NCBI RefSeq assembly: GCF_900110415.1
Contig: NZ_FODR01000021.1
Span: forward strand, 1-64,000
Origin: Mucilaginibacter sp. OK283
GTDB taxonomy: Bacteria; Bacteroidota; Bacteroidia; Sphingobacteriales; Sphingobacteriaceae
Length of the DNA: 64,000 nt
Direction: 5' to 3'
Both the position numbers and the translations under genes were made by a program. Within the stretch, counting starts at the first letter, position 1. Each line of letters opens with the position of its first letter. Positions 1 through 8,751 of the stretch are shown here, piece after piece. The notes under the pieces were generated by a model, which ran no database searches, was not told where the DNA came from, and saw only the letters and a program-made list of their open reading frames with translations.

Positions 1-159
1 CAGCATGATCCTGAGTTGAAGGGCTATGCAGAAAGTAAACTAAAACATAAAGAATATGGGCTGGTATTAAACAACGTGAAATTCAAGCTAATCCTACGGA
101 TGTTTTCGTTAGTAAAGAGGCAGGAAATGTATGTGGAAAACTACCGGAGATCAGCCTGA
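1..159 (+). CDS. 3' end of an unidentified gene cut by the window edge
   Basis: Frame 1 is open from the first base to a TGA at 157-159 (52 codons, beginning QHDPELKGYAESK). I do not recognise it. The second half of this frame reads less naturally than frame 3, which is open from about 51 to a TAA at 177-179 and contains TDVFVSKEAGNV. The gene may therefore carry a frameshift near 70 and end at 179. The segment is AT-rich compared with the genes that follow. Confidence 0.3.
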   Translation, partial: QHDPELKGYAESKLKHKEYGLVLNNVKFKLILRMFSLVKRQEMYVENYRRSA

Positions 160-206
160 AAAAACTTATTTTTAATTAAATTTGGAATTGTTGGAAACCT
201 AGAATA

Positions 207-336
207 CGAACGAATCGGGGTGGCATCGAGCACTGGCGTGAGGAGAAATCTTATACGCCCTGCATAACACTAAGCTTATCAGAATGTAAGGCATATAAGA
301 TTTCTCCTCGTACCTCGTTCGAAATGACATTTTTTT
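207..336. repeat. MITE-like palindromic repeat, copy 1
   Basis: An imperfect palindrome with inner arms GAGGAGAAATC / GATTTCTCCTC and a right outer arm CGTTCGAAATGACATT. It is the reverse complement of the element at 31301-31491, and similarity continues on the right into AAGATGTG at about 343-350. The left outer arm seems truncated: it lacks the AATGTCATTT part. An upstream ATG at 346 lies inside the right flank of this repeat, so it should not be taken as the start of the next gene. The rest of 160-456 holds no gene that I can support. Confidence 0.65.
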
Positions 337-430
337 CGTCTTAAGATGTGTGCAAAACTACAGTCCTTAGATGAGGCTACTTCTTTTACCTGTAGTTTTC
401 GTAATCCAATAAATTTTACACTATTTTTAA

Positions 431-450
431 CCGTTGCTTATAAACAACGG
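431..450 (+). promoter_or_regulatory. Small hairpin just before the DUF1275 start codon
   Basis: A perfect 6-bp stem, CCGTTG / CAACGG, encloses an 8-base AT-rich loop and ends 6 bases before the ATG at 457. It could be an operator or a translational control hairpin. No function is shown by sequence alone. Confidence 0.3.
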
Positions 451-456
451 CTACCT

Positions 457-1203
457 ATGCTAAGGCAATCAAAAGAAGAACGCACACTTAAACAAAATTT
501 ATTGCTGGCGTCGTCAACAGCTTTTGTCTCGGGTGTTACCAACGTGGCCGGTATGGTTGCGTTTTTGGCCTTTACATCCAACATTACCGGCCATGTGGCT
601 AACCTGGCCAAACATATTGTGGAGCAAAACTTCAGAGAGATCATCGTATTTGTAATTTGGCTGCTGCTGTTTTTTGCCGGTGCCTTTTTATCTAACTTTA
701 TTGTGCGTTCGCTGGAGTATAAGAGCAGGTACAAGGCGCATTCTACACCAATAATTATCGAGATCGTTTTGCTCTTATTCGTGGCTATTTACGGGCATAA
801 TTTTTATAAAGAGACTGACCTGGAACGCGAAATAGTTATAGGTGTTATTATCTTTTGTATGGGCTTGCAAAATAGCCTGGTGTCTACCATATCGGGCGGG
901 TTGATAAAATCTACCCATTTAACCGGCTTGTTTACCGACCTCGGGGGCGATGTTTCAGAATGGGTACATCCTAATGTAGAGAAAACAACGGTTATCCGAA
1001 ATAAGATTATCGTTCGGCTAACGGTGCTTTCTTTTTATTTTATCGGGGCCATTGCCGGCGGATTTTTATTTAATCTGTACGATTTTGCAATTTTTTACTT
1101 CATTCCATTAATTTTGCTTACGATATTATATTATGATTTATCGCCCGTTGCGCTGCACAAAATAACCCGTTTGTTTTGGGCCGATAAAGGCAGATCGATA
1201 TAA
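457..1203 (+). CDS. DUF1275 (YoaK-type) integral membrane protein
   Basis: About 248 residues with six or so hydrophobic segments. The family signature appears in the first membrane segment (SGVTNVAGMVAFLAF) and in the middle (GLQNSLVSTISGG followed by THLTGLFTDLG). DUF1275 proteins sit in the inner membrane and are predicted to be small-molecule transporters, but their substrate is unknown. I chose the ATG at 457 because the upstream 37 codons of the open frame run through a repeat and look unlike the family. The carbonic anhydrase gene follows after 30 bases, so the two are probably cotranscribed, which hints at a link with CO2 or bicarbonate. That link is inference. Confidence 0.8.
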   Translation: MLRQSKEERTLKQNLLLASSTAFVSGVTNVAGMVAFLAFTSNITGHVANLAKHIVEQNFREIIVFVIWLLLFFAGAFLSNFIVRSLEYKSRYKAHSTPIIIEIVLLLFVAIYGHNFYKETDLEREIVIGVIIFCMGLQNSLVSTISGGLIKSTHLTGLFTDLGGDVSEWVHPNVEKTTVIRNKIIVRLTVLSFYFIGAIAGGFLFNLYDFAIFYFIPLILLTILYYDLSPVALHKITRLFWADKGRSI

Positions 1204-1233
1204 AAACTATCTAACAATAATCTACGAAAAACT

Positions 1234-1896
1234 ATGTGTGCCAAAAAATTAATACACGACACAAGCCATATTACTTACGAAAGCCTTTTAGAAGGTAACG
1301 AGCAATTTATTGCCGATGCTTTGGCCGAAGATCCTGACTATTTTAAAAAATTGGCCAACGGCCAAACACCGCCGGTACTTTGGATAGGTTGCGCTGATAG
1401 CCGGGTACCTGCAAACCAGATTACTAATACATCGCCGGGCGAAATATTTGTACACCGTAACATTGCCAATATGGTGATACACTCGGATATGAATATGTTA
1501 TCGGTATTGGATTATGCGGTAAATGTGTTGAAAGTAAAACACGTTATTGTAACAGGCCATTACGGTTGCGGAGGTGTTATTGCCGCTATGAGTAATCACG
1601 AATTTGGTTTGATAGATAACTGGCTGCGCCACATTAAAGACGTTTACCGCCTGCACGCCGAGGAACTTGACGCGATTGAAAATGAGCAGGAACGTACCAA
1701 TCGCCTGGTTGAATTAAATGTGGTTGAAAACGTTTATAACCTTTGCAAAACATCAATAGTGCAAAATGCCTGGAAACAGGGACAGCCGCTGGCCGTGCAC
1801 GGCTGGGTATACAGCATAAGCACCGGAAAAATTAAAGATATGAAAGTGAGCACCAGCGATAACGCCAACCTGGGCGATGTTTTTAAGTTTGAATAA
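1234..1896 (+). CDS. can: Beta-class carbonic anhydrase
   Basis: Interconverts CO2 and bicarbonate in the cytoplasm. The 220-residue length and the whole sequence agree closely with Escherichia coli Can. The zinc ligands are visible: Cys53 in CADSR (53-57, with the Asp55/Arg57 dyad), His109 and Cys112 in GHYGCGG. FVHRNIAN and the later NNWLRHI and HGWVYSI stretches are also typical. It sits 30 bases after the DUF1275 gene and ends before a strong terminator. In aerobic heterotrophs this enzyme supplies bicarbonate for biotin carboxylases. Nothing looks odd about the gene. Confidence 0.95.
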   Translation: MCAKKLIHDTSHITYESLLEGNEQFIADALAEDPDYFKKLANGQTPPVLWIGCADSRVPANQITNTSPGEIFVHRNIANMVIHSDMNMLSVLDYAVNVLKVKHVIVTGHYGCGGVIAAMSNHEFGLIDNWLRHIKDVYRLHAEELDAIENEQERTNRLVELNVVENVYNLCKTSIVQNAWKQGQPLAVHGWVYSISTGKIKDMKVSTSDNANLGDVFKFE

Positions 1897-1920
1897 TATT
1901 ATAGCTGCTACAAAATAACT

Positions 1921-1966
1921 TTAAACGGAAAGGGCTGTCGCAAATGTGACAGCCCTTTCCGTTTAA
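1921..1966. terminator. Bidirectional rho-independent terminator
   Basis: A perfect 19-bp stem (1921-1939 with 1948-1966) surrounds an 8-base loop; the core is AAAGGGCTGTC / GACAGCCCTTT. The A/T ends serve both strands, closing the carbonic anhydrase gene (+) and the convergent GIN-domain gene (-). Confidence 0.9.
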
Positions 1967-2077
1967 AAATAAATGATATACTTTTTTGTGCTATGTTAAT
2001 CCAGTATTGACGTATAATGTGAAGTTAAAGGAAAAAATTTGACTTTTGACTCAATACTTAGCACTATTAACTTAACA

Positions 2078-2776
2078 TTAGTCTACTTTACTCACTCTAC
2101 CCGACCCCATATATTTCGTTTCGCCGGTTGTGGCGTTGCCCGAGTATAAAACACTGCCCGAGCCTGCTATACGTGCCGACACAGTTTTATTGGCGATGAT
2201 ATTAACACTGCCCGAACCTGCAATCCTGGCTTCTACGGTTTCAGTTTTCAGTTCTTTGCCATTTACCTCGCCAGAACCTGCTATGTTTACATCGGCCATG
2301 CCGGTGCTTCCTTTAATATCGATAGAACCAGAACCGCTTAAACGTAAATCGAGTGTTGACGACTTAACCGCGGTTTTAACATTGCCCGAACCGCTCAATG
2401 CTACTTTGGCGTTATCGCCGGTTAATACGCCATCTACGGTTGCATTACCCGATCCGCTGTTGGCCAAATATTTTAGCGTTTTGGCTGTAATATAAATATT
2501 GGCGCGTTTAATATTGTTGTGCTTATTCCAATGATCTTTAAATTCAACCTTTAGTACTCCGTTTTCTACTTCGGTTTTAATATCGTTCACTACATCGGCA
2601 TCTACATCAAGCTTAATGCTTTCTGTGCCGTCAATTTTTATAAACACATTGAACGGGCCACCGCAGGCAATACCTGTATAGCCCGATACATTTCGTGTAA
2701 CCACTTGCGCTGATGCATTAACAGCTATGAAAGCGGTAAGCAGCAATGCCATTCCAGAGAAGATAAGTTTTTTCAT
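2078..2776 (-). CDS. Secreted GIN-domain (DUF2807) putative adhesin head protein
   Basis: About 232 residues starting with a clear signal peptide (MKKLIFSGMALLLTAF, cleavage after NASA-Q). The rest is a repetitive Gly/Ser-rich beta-helix pattern with recurrent GSGxV/GSGN turns (for example LANSGSGNATVDG, LSGSGSIDIKG, RIAGSGSVN), typical of the GIN domain of DUF2807. These proteins are exported and thought to act at the cell surface; no enzymatic role is known. I start at the third codon of the longer frame (MKKL) because the signal peptide fits best there. The adaptor gene upstream ends 98 bases away, so co-transcription with the efflux operon is possible but uncertain. Confidence 0.85.
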   Translation of the reverse strand: MKKLIFSGMALLLTAFIAVNASAQVVTRNVSGYTGIACGGPFNVFIKIDGTESIKLDVDADVVNDIKTEVENGVLKVEFKDHWNKHNNIKRANIYITAKTLKYLANSGSGNATVDGVLTGDNAKVALSGSGNVKTAVKSSTLDLRLSGSGSIDIKGSTGMADVNIAGSGEVNGKELKTETVEARIAGSGSVNIIANKTVSARIAGSGSVLYSGNATTGETKYMGSGRVSKVD

Positions 2777-2874
2777 GATCATCTTTTTTGTTTATAAGAC
2801 GCAGCAGGAAACAAAAACGTTGCATGTTTTTATTGGCTGCCATTAACCACTCACCTCTCTCTACTCACCACTCA

Positions 2875-4002
2875 CTATTTCTCCTTCACGTTGCTTCCGT
2901 TCCTTATTTCATCGCTGGCAACTTTTACCAGTTTATCCCCGGGTTTAAGATCGCCAAATATCTCCATCATATCGCCCGAGGTAAGGCCTTTTTTTACATC
3001 AACCCACTGGGCTTTATTGTTTACCACTTTTATTACAAATACTTTTTCTGTCGAGGTTGCAACTGCTGTTTTGGCTACCACAAAAGTGCTGTCGCCATCA
3101 GGCAGCGGAACGTTAACTTCGGCAAACATATGCGGCAGTAGCTTTTTGCTTTTGTTGTAAACATCCATTTCCAAACGCTCGGCTCTTAGCTTTTCATCAA
3201 GCGCGCCGGCCATTCGTTTTACCTGGGCAGTGAATTTTTCATTGGGTAAAGCTTTTATGGTAAAATTTACTTCGCTTTTATTGCTTAATGACCCGGTGTA
3301 GTTTTCGGGTACCGATACCACCAAACGCAGCCTGTTTTGATCCTGTAAAGTAAACAATGGATCAGATCCTTTACCACCGGGGCCTACATAAGCACCCAGG
3401 TTTACATTACGGCTGGTTATAACGCCATCAAAAGGGGCCCTTATCTCCAGGTAAGCCAGATTTGCTGATACTTCTTTTAAGGCAGATTTGGCAGCTTCTA
3501 CGTTAGCCATATCCGCGTTCTTTTTAGCTTCGGCCTGTTCCAGGTCGTTAAGCGAAATAGTTCCTGGGGTTTTGCTGGTGCTTACCAACCTGTCGTAAGT
3601 TGCTTTGCTGGCATAATAAACGGCCTCATATTGCTTAATGCGCGATTGCGCACCTGCAAGTTGTGAGTTTATTTCGGGCGCCTCTAACACCACCAGCAAC
3701 TGACCTGCATGTACTTCAGACCCTATATCAACTAAAAGTTTTTTAACGTAACTGTTAACTTTTGCATAAAGATCCACCTGCTGGTAAGGGATCAGTTCGC
3801 CGGGGATGGAAATGCTGCTGCTTAATTTACCTTTGGCTACAGTCACCAGTTCAACGGTTGGTGTTTCGGCAGCTGCCTGCGTTTGCTCTTCAGCCTGCTG
3901 GTCCTGTTTTTCCTTATCATCAGAGTGGCAAGCACTTAATGAGCTTAAAGCAATAGCAAAAGCGGCAAGGATAAGTATCGGTTTATTTTTAAATTTATTC
4001 AT
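2875..4002 (-). CDS. RND efflux periplasmic adaptor lipoprotein (HlyD/AcrA family)
   Basis: About 375 residues. The N-terminus has a signal peptide ending in a lipobox-like LSAC, so the protein is probably a lipoprotein. Barrel-sandwich parts are visible (GELIPYQQVDLYAKVNSYV, GSEVHAGQLLVVLEAPE, and LEIRAPFDGVITSRNVNLGAYV), separated by a helical hairpin of about 70 residues. It should bridge the inner-membrane pump to the TolC-like channel. The ATG at 4002 overlaps the pump gene stop by 8 bases, which indicates translational coupling. It is the third gene of the operon tolC-like, pump, adaptor. Confidence 0.92.
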   Translation of the reverse strand: MNKFKNKPILILAAFAIALSSLSACHSDDKEKQDQQAEEQTQAAAETPTVELVTVAKGKLSSSISIPGELIPYQQVDLYAKVNSYVKKLLVDIGSEVHAGQLLVVLEAPEINSQLAGAQSRIKQYEAVYYASKATYDRLVSTSKTPGTISLNDLEQAEAKKNADMANVEAAKSALKEVSANLAYLEIRAPFDGVITSRNVNLGAYVGPGGKGSDPLFTLQDQNRLRLVVSVPENYTGSLSNKSEVNFTIKALPNEKFTAQVKRMAGALDEKLRAERLEMDVYNKSKKLLPHMFAEVNVPLPDGDSTFVVAKTAVATSTEKVFVIKVVNNKAQWVDVKKGLTSGDMMEIFGDLKPGDKLVKVASDEIRNGSNVKEK

Positions 4003-7000
4003 GATGATGTAAAGGGACATAAAATTTACTTTCTTTATCTTCTGGGTCTAACGAAACGGATTGGGTTGTGGCATCGGCTTGTACCCAGGCAAAAACCAGG
4101 GGTAACACCAGTAAAGCTGCAAAGGTTGAGGCTATAAGCCCGCCAATAACGGCACGGCCTAATGGCGATGTTTGATCGCCCCCTTCGCCCAGGCCCGATG
4201 CCATGGGCACCATCCCTACAATCATGGCCAAACTGGTCATTAAAATAGGGCGTAAACGTAGGGCAACTGCTTCGCGGGCTGATTTTAATGCATCGCCATT
4301 ATGCTTGCGTAATTCTTCGGCGTTGGTTATCAGCAATACCGCGTTGGAGATGGATACACCTACCGACATGATCATACCCATGTACGATTGCAGGTTGAGC
4401 GTTGATCCCATTATTTTTACTAAAAACAATGATCCAAACAACACCGCCGGTACTGTTGATAATACGACCAATGACATTTTAAACGACTGAAAGTTAGCAG
4501 CCAGCATCAGGAATATTACCAGGATGGCCACTATCAAGCCCGATTGCAGGCTATCCAGCGTAGCTGTTAGTGTTTGGCTCATACCGCGCATTTCAATAGT
4601 TAAACCGCGGGGCGGTTTCCCTAAAGCGTCAATTGCCTTTTGTACATCGGTTGTTGCGGTACCCAGGTCTTTATTGTATAAGTTGGCCGTTACCGATAGG
4701 GTAGGGATAGCGCCAATATTATCGTTTTCGCCATTGGTAACCCCAGTTTTAATATCGGCAACGTCGCCAAGTACCGGGCGGGCCTGGTTGGCCAGTACGG
4801 GTATCTCGCGCACATCGTTCAGGCTGCTCATTTGGTACTCTGGCACCTGTACCTGTACCAGGTAGCTTAGGCCCGCCTTTTCATCAATCCAGTTGTTTTT
4901 TTCGGTAAACCTTGATGATGATGTAGAAGCTACTAACGATCGGGAAATGTCGTTGAGCCCAACACCCAATTGTGCAGCACGCTGCCTGTCGATATTGATA
5001 TCGATGGTAGGGTAATTAAATGACTGCCCTATTTGGGCATCGCGCAGGTATTTGATATCCTTAAGCTTATCTAAAATTTTAAAGGCATATTCCTGGTTTT
5101 GCTTTTTGTTTTTGCCGGATAAGGCAATTTCGATAGGCGTAGGCGAGCCCTGGCTTAAAATTTTATCAGTAAGTTCTATCGGCTCGAAAGATAGTTTTAC
5201 CCCCGGTATTTGTTTAGCAACCTGGTAGCGTATTTTTTCTTTCAGGTCATCAAGGTTTACTTTGTAATCCTCGGTTAAGCTTATCTGCATAACTGCTTCC
5301 TGCGGGCCGGCCATGAACAGGTATATCGGGTTGGTTGAGAATGACGACGGGTGCGAGCCAACGAATGTTGAGGTGATGGCAATGTGGTTTTTGCCCACAA
5401 TGTCGCCCAATATATGCTGGGCTTTAACCGCTATAATCTCGGTACGTTCAAGCCTTGTACCATCCGGCGCACGTAAACGCACCTGGAATGTGCCGGAGTT
5501 TACTTTAGGCAGTACATCGCGCCCAATGATGTTAAACAGTAAAAAAGCCAAGGCGAATGCACCTATCACATATGCGGTTACAATAAGCTTGCGGGCCGGC
5601 AGCATACGGTCCATCAGGCGCATAAAACTTTCCCTGAACTTGTCAAACCTGGTAGCCTTTTCGCTGTGATGCTCTAACGCAAGCTTCATCGCTTTTTCTT
5701 TTTGCTCCCATGGTTCGCCTTCATCCTCCAACGCGAAGCCGTCGGGATGGCTATGGTCTTCGTGCTTGTTCACCATAATCCAGTTGGCCATGATGGGTAC
5801 AAACGTTTGGGCCAAAAAGTAAGAAATGATCATGGAGAAACCGATGGCTAATGCCAATGGCAGAAATAAAGCGCCTGGGATACCCGTCATGGTAAAGGCC
5901 GGTGCAAACACCGCCAGGATACAAAAAAGGATCAATAATTTGGGGAAAGCAATCTCCTTACAGGCATCCCAGATAGCCAATGCCTTGGGTTTGCCCATAT
6001 CAAAGTGCTGGTGAATATTTTCGATAGTCACCGTTGATTCATCCACCAGGATCCCGATAGCCAGCGATAGTCCGCTCAGCGTCATGATATTGATGGTTTG
6101 ATGGAACAGCGAAAGGAAGAATATTGCCGAGATAATACAGGTTGGGATAGTTAATATTACAATTAACGCCCCGCGCCTGTCGCCCAGGAACAGCAATACC
6201 ATTAAGCCGGTAAGTACCGCGCCAATAGCACCTTCCTCGGCCAAACTCTTAACAGCGTTTATCACGTAAATCGATTGATCGAACACAAAAGACAGCTTTA
6301 CATCCGGTGGTACCAGGGCCTGGAATCGTGGTAATGCCTTCTTTAAATTCTGCACTACCTCCCAGGTTGATGCCGTGGCCGATTTGGTAATAGGCAGGTA
6401 AACAGATCGCTTGCCGTTGATAAGCGCGTAACCGTTGGTAATATCAGCCCCATCCTCAATGGTGGCCACATCGCGCATAAATACAGTTTGGATGCCGTTT
6501 TTATACAGCGGGATATCCCCAAAATCCTTTACATTTTTAATGGTGGTATTTGATGGCGCCAGGTAATTATAATCGCCTATACGCACGTTACCCGCCGGGG
6601 TATTCTGGTTGTTTTCGCGCAGGGCTGCAACAATCTGGTCGGGTGTTAAATTGTGGGTCCTTAACGCGGTCGGATCTATTTTAATCAAAATGGTGCGCTG
6701 GTTACCTCCAAAGGGCGCAGGTGCAACCAAACCCGGTATTGAGGTAAACGACGAGCGGATATAAACCGAAGCATAATCAAGCAATTCATTATTGGTACGA
6801 GTGGCGCTGCTTAATACCAGCTGGCCAACCGGCAGGGTAGAGGCATCAAACCTGAGGATGAACGGTGGTTGCGACCCCTGCGGGAACGCCGACTGCGCCC
6901 TGTTGGTGTACGCCGTGACCTCCGCCGCGGCCTGTGCCATGTTGGTACCTTCGTAAAAAGTAACTTTTATTAGTGTTAAGCCTTGTATGTTTTTTGTTTC

Positions 7001-7240
7001 GATGCTTTTTACACCCGATACAAATAGCAGCAAGTTAACATATTGCTTACCAAAGTAAGCCTCCATTTGGTTTGGGGTAAAACCACCGTATGGGTGAGAT
7101 ACATAGATAACCGGCAGGTTCAAATCCGGAAAAATGTCGATCTTGATAGTACGCACCGCATTTATCCCGAAAAAAAACAACCCGGCTACTATAACCAATA
7201 TGGTAATTGGTTTTTGAAGCGCCCCTTTTATCATTCCCAT
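3995..7240 (-). CDS. RND superfamily efflux pump, inner-membrane permease
   Basis: About 1081 residues with the duplicated RND plan: a membrane helix, a large periplasmic loop (about 35-335), a helix bundle, a second loop, and a second bundle. Family motifs include IDIFPDLNLPVI near the start and LSGLSLAIGILVDES in TM4. In TM4 the usual Asp-Asp pair is Asp400-Glu401, and in TM10 the AcrB lysine is replaced by Ser (VGVSISNAVLL), so the proton relay differs from AcrB. A cytoplasmic loop carries KHEDHSHPDG and the C-terminus ends in LHHHE; these His-rich pieces are unusual. Substrate unknown: drugs, lipids or metals are all possible. The start at 7240 gives a 19-base gap after the TolC-like gene. 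Confidence 0.92.
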   Translation of the reverse strand: MGMIKGALQKPITILVIVAGLFFFGINAVRTIKIDIFPDLNLPVIYVSHPYGGFTPNQMEAYFGKQYVNLLLFVSGVKSIETKNIQGLTLIKVTFYEGTNMAQAAAEVTAYTNRAQSAFPQGSQPPFILRFDASTLPVGQLVLSSATRTNNELLDYASVYIRSSFTSIPGLVAPAPFGGNQRTILIKIDPTALRTHNLTPDQIVAALRENNQNTPAGNVRIGDYNYLAPSNTTIKNVKDFGDIPLYKNGIQTVFMRDVATIEDGADITNGYALINGKRSVYLPITKSATASTWEVVQNLKKALPRFQALVPPDVKLSFVFDQSIYVINAVKSLAEEGAIGAVLTGLMVLLFLGDRRGALIVILTIPTCIISAIFFLSLFHQTINIMTLSGLSLAIGILVDESTVTIENIHQHFDMGKPKALAIWDACKEIAFPKLLILFCILAVFAPAFTMTGIPGALFLPLALAIGFSMIISYFLAQTFVPIMANWIMVNKHEDHSHPDGFALEDEGEPWEQKEKAMKLALEHHSEKATRFDKFRESFMRLMDRMLPARKLIVTAYVIGAFALAFLLFNIIGRDVLPKVNSGTFQVRLRAPDGTRLERTEIIAVKAQHILGDIVGKNHIAITSTFVGSHPSSFSTNPIYLFMAGPQEAVMQISLTEDYKVNLDDLKEKIRYQVAKQIPGVKLSFEPIELTDKILSQGSPTPIEIALSGKNKKQNQEYAFKILDKLKDIKYLRDAQIGQSFNYPTIDINIDRQRAAQLGVGLNDISRSLVASTSSSRFTEKNNWIDEKAGLSYLVQVQVPEYQMSSLNDVREIPVLANQARPVLGDVADIKTGVTNGENDNIGAIPTLSVTANLYNKDLGTATTDVQKAIDALGKPPRGLTIEMRGMSQTLTATLDSLQSGLIVAILVIFLMLAANFQSFKMSLVVLSTVPAVLFGSLFLVKIMGSTLNLQSYMGMIMSVGVSISNAVLLITNAEELRKHNGDALKSAREAVALRLRPILMTSLAMIVGMVPMASGLGEGGDQTSPLGRAVIGGLIASTFAALLVLPLVFAWVQADATTQSVSLDPEDKESKFYVPLHHHE

Positions 7241-7259
7241 TATATAATGTGTATCAGTT

Positions 7260-8660
7260 TTAAAAATTATTAATGAATAAGCCAAAATCGCCGGTGGCGG
7301 CTGCTTTGTAAAGCAATGCCTGCCAAACGTTGTTAGATGCTATGTACTTATCAACTTCGGCACGGTTTAGTGTGTAAAGTGCCTGTGTAAAATCAACAAT
7401 GTTCGATAGCCCGTTTTTGTACAGGGCGTATTTTTGGGTATAGGCATCGCTGGCTGCTTTTACTTCAACAGGTACTTCGTTGTAGTTTTTAAGGGCGTTG
7501 CTGATGCGGGTTTCGGCCAATGATTGTTGGGCCTGTAGCTGCTGGGCTACCAGGTCATAATCATTTTTATATTGTGCCGATGTGAATTTTTGCGATTGTA
7601 CCTGGTAATGCGTCCTGAAAATAGTTGTAAAATTCCAAACCATAGCCACCCCAAACAGATAATTATAGCGGGTAGGATCTGCACCGGCGCCGTAGCTGCT
7701 GCTGAAGCTGTTTTGGTTGGTGCCATAATCGGAATTAAAGCCCGAGCCGCGGCCCTGGTAAACGCCAAACAGGCTAAAAGTTGGCAAGGCAAACGTTTTG
7801 AGGTATTTGGTCTGCTCATCGCTTACGCCTATCCGGTTTTGGTAATAACGCAAAGTAGGATGATCTGTAACAGCAACCGCGCTTTGCGCGGCCAGGGTTG
7901 TTGGCGCTTTGGTAATAAAGGCGCTATCCAGTTCAAACTCCTGCGCCGGGATACCTAAGTAAACTGATAGCTGGTTGCTTTGATCCTGTACTGTTTGCCG
8001 GGTGTTGGTTAAAGCTATGCGGGCGTTTGATACTTCGGCGTTAGCCAACGATGAATCAACACCGGCATTAAGGCCGTTTTTTACACGGGCGGTAACTACT
8101 TTTTGCAATTCGATAGCCCGGCTAAGGTTATCTTCCTGCGCTTTTTGCAACTGCTGGGCGGCTAATAAGTTAAGATAGGTACTCGCAACGCGTATCTGGT
8201 GCTGAAAAGTTTCCTGGGTCAGGTCGGCCTGTTCACGGTTAACCACTTGGCTTTGCACCTTAACTTTTTCCTTCGCTTTGCCAAAGCTGAAAAAATCCCA
8301 GCTTACGTTGCTTAGGTAGAGGGAGCCAAATGCCGAATTCCAGTTCTGCTTAGGCAGTGCAGGGCCCGACGATGCCGCCGAAAGACCATGATAGCCATAC
8401 AACGGGCCGTTTTGGCCATTGGCGGTTCCGTAGTCTTGCTGTGCCGAGATGCTTACATCCGGTAAATATTCTGTGCGTGTTTCTTTTAAATATGCCCTGG
8501 CAGCGTTTAACTGATTAGCTTTCGACTTGATGGTACCGTAATTAGCGAGCGCCATTTGTTCAGCATCTTTAATATTGAGAACCTTTTGCTGAGCCTGAGC
8601 CTGGATGACATAAAAAACACCTAAAAACAGAAGTAATTGTTTTGAAGGTATCTGTAACAT
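7260..8660 (-). CDS. TolC-family outer membrane efflux protein
   Basis: About 466 residues: a signal peptide (MLQIPSKQLLLFLGVFY, ending at QAQA) and two outer-membrane-factor repeats of long helices with beta segments, for example LNAARAYLKETRTEYLPDVS in repeat 1 and TYLNLLAAQQLQKAQEDN with NAEVSNARIAL later. It forms the outer-membrane exit channel for the pump encoded just downstream. It is the first gene of the operon; the ATG at 8660 is preceded by the 91-base divergent promoter region shared with the LysR gene. Confidence 0.92.
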   Translation of the reverse strand: MLQIPSKQLLLFLGVFYVIQAQAQQKVLNIKDAEQMALANYGTIKSKANQLNAARAYLKETRTEYLPDVSISAQQDYGTANGQNGPLYGYHGLSAASSGPALPKQNWNSAFGSLYLSNVSWDFFSFGKAKEKVKVQSQVVNREQADLTQETFQHQIRVASTYLNLLAAQQLQKAQEDNLSRAIELQKVVTARVKNGLNAGVDSSLANAEVSNARIALTNTRQTVQDQSNQLSVYLGIPAQEFELDSAFITKAPTTLAAQSAVAVTDHPTLRYYQNRIGVSDEQTKYLKTFALPTFSLFGVYQGRGSGFNSDYGTNQNSFSSSYGAGADPTRYNYLFGVAMVWNFTTIFRTHYQVQSQKFTSAQYKNDYDLVAQQLQAQQSLAETRISNALKNYNEVPVEVKAASDAYTQKYALYKNGLSNIVDFTQALYTLNRAEVDKYIASNNVWQALLYKAAATGDFGLFINNF

Positions 8661-8703
8661 TGTAGTGTAATTTGTACACGGCAAATGTAGATGTATCATA
8701 TAT

Positions 8704-8749
8704 ATTAGAAAAATGAATTAATTTTGTCATAATCATTAGAAAAACTAAT
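8704..8749. promoter_or_regulatory. Paired LysR-type operator between regulator and efflux operon
   Basis: Two related 15-base boxes lie 31 bases apart, about three helical turns: ATTAGAAAAATGAAT (8704-8718) and ATTAGAAAAACTAAT (8735-8749). The second is a perfect ATTAG-N5-CTAAT dyad ending 2 bases before the LysR start codon. The layout fits a LysR recognition site plus an activation site that controls both directions. Binding is inferred. Confidence 0.6.
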
Positions 8750-8751
8750 AT

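Noticed and set aside
346..456. Upstream 37-codon extension of the DUF1275 gene
   Set aside because: It begins in the flank of the MITE-like repeat, has no family similarity, and the ATG at 457 gives the normal N-terminus.
2130..2495. 121-codon open frame opposite the GIN-domain gene
   Set aside because: It is an antisense by-product of the Gly/Ser repeat codons (LPEPA repeats); the minus-strand gene has a signal peptide and a known domain.
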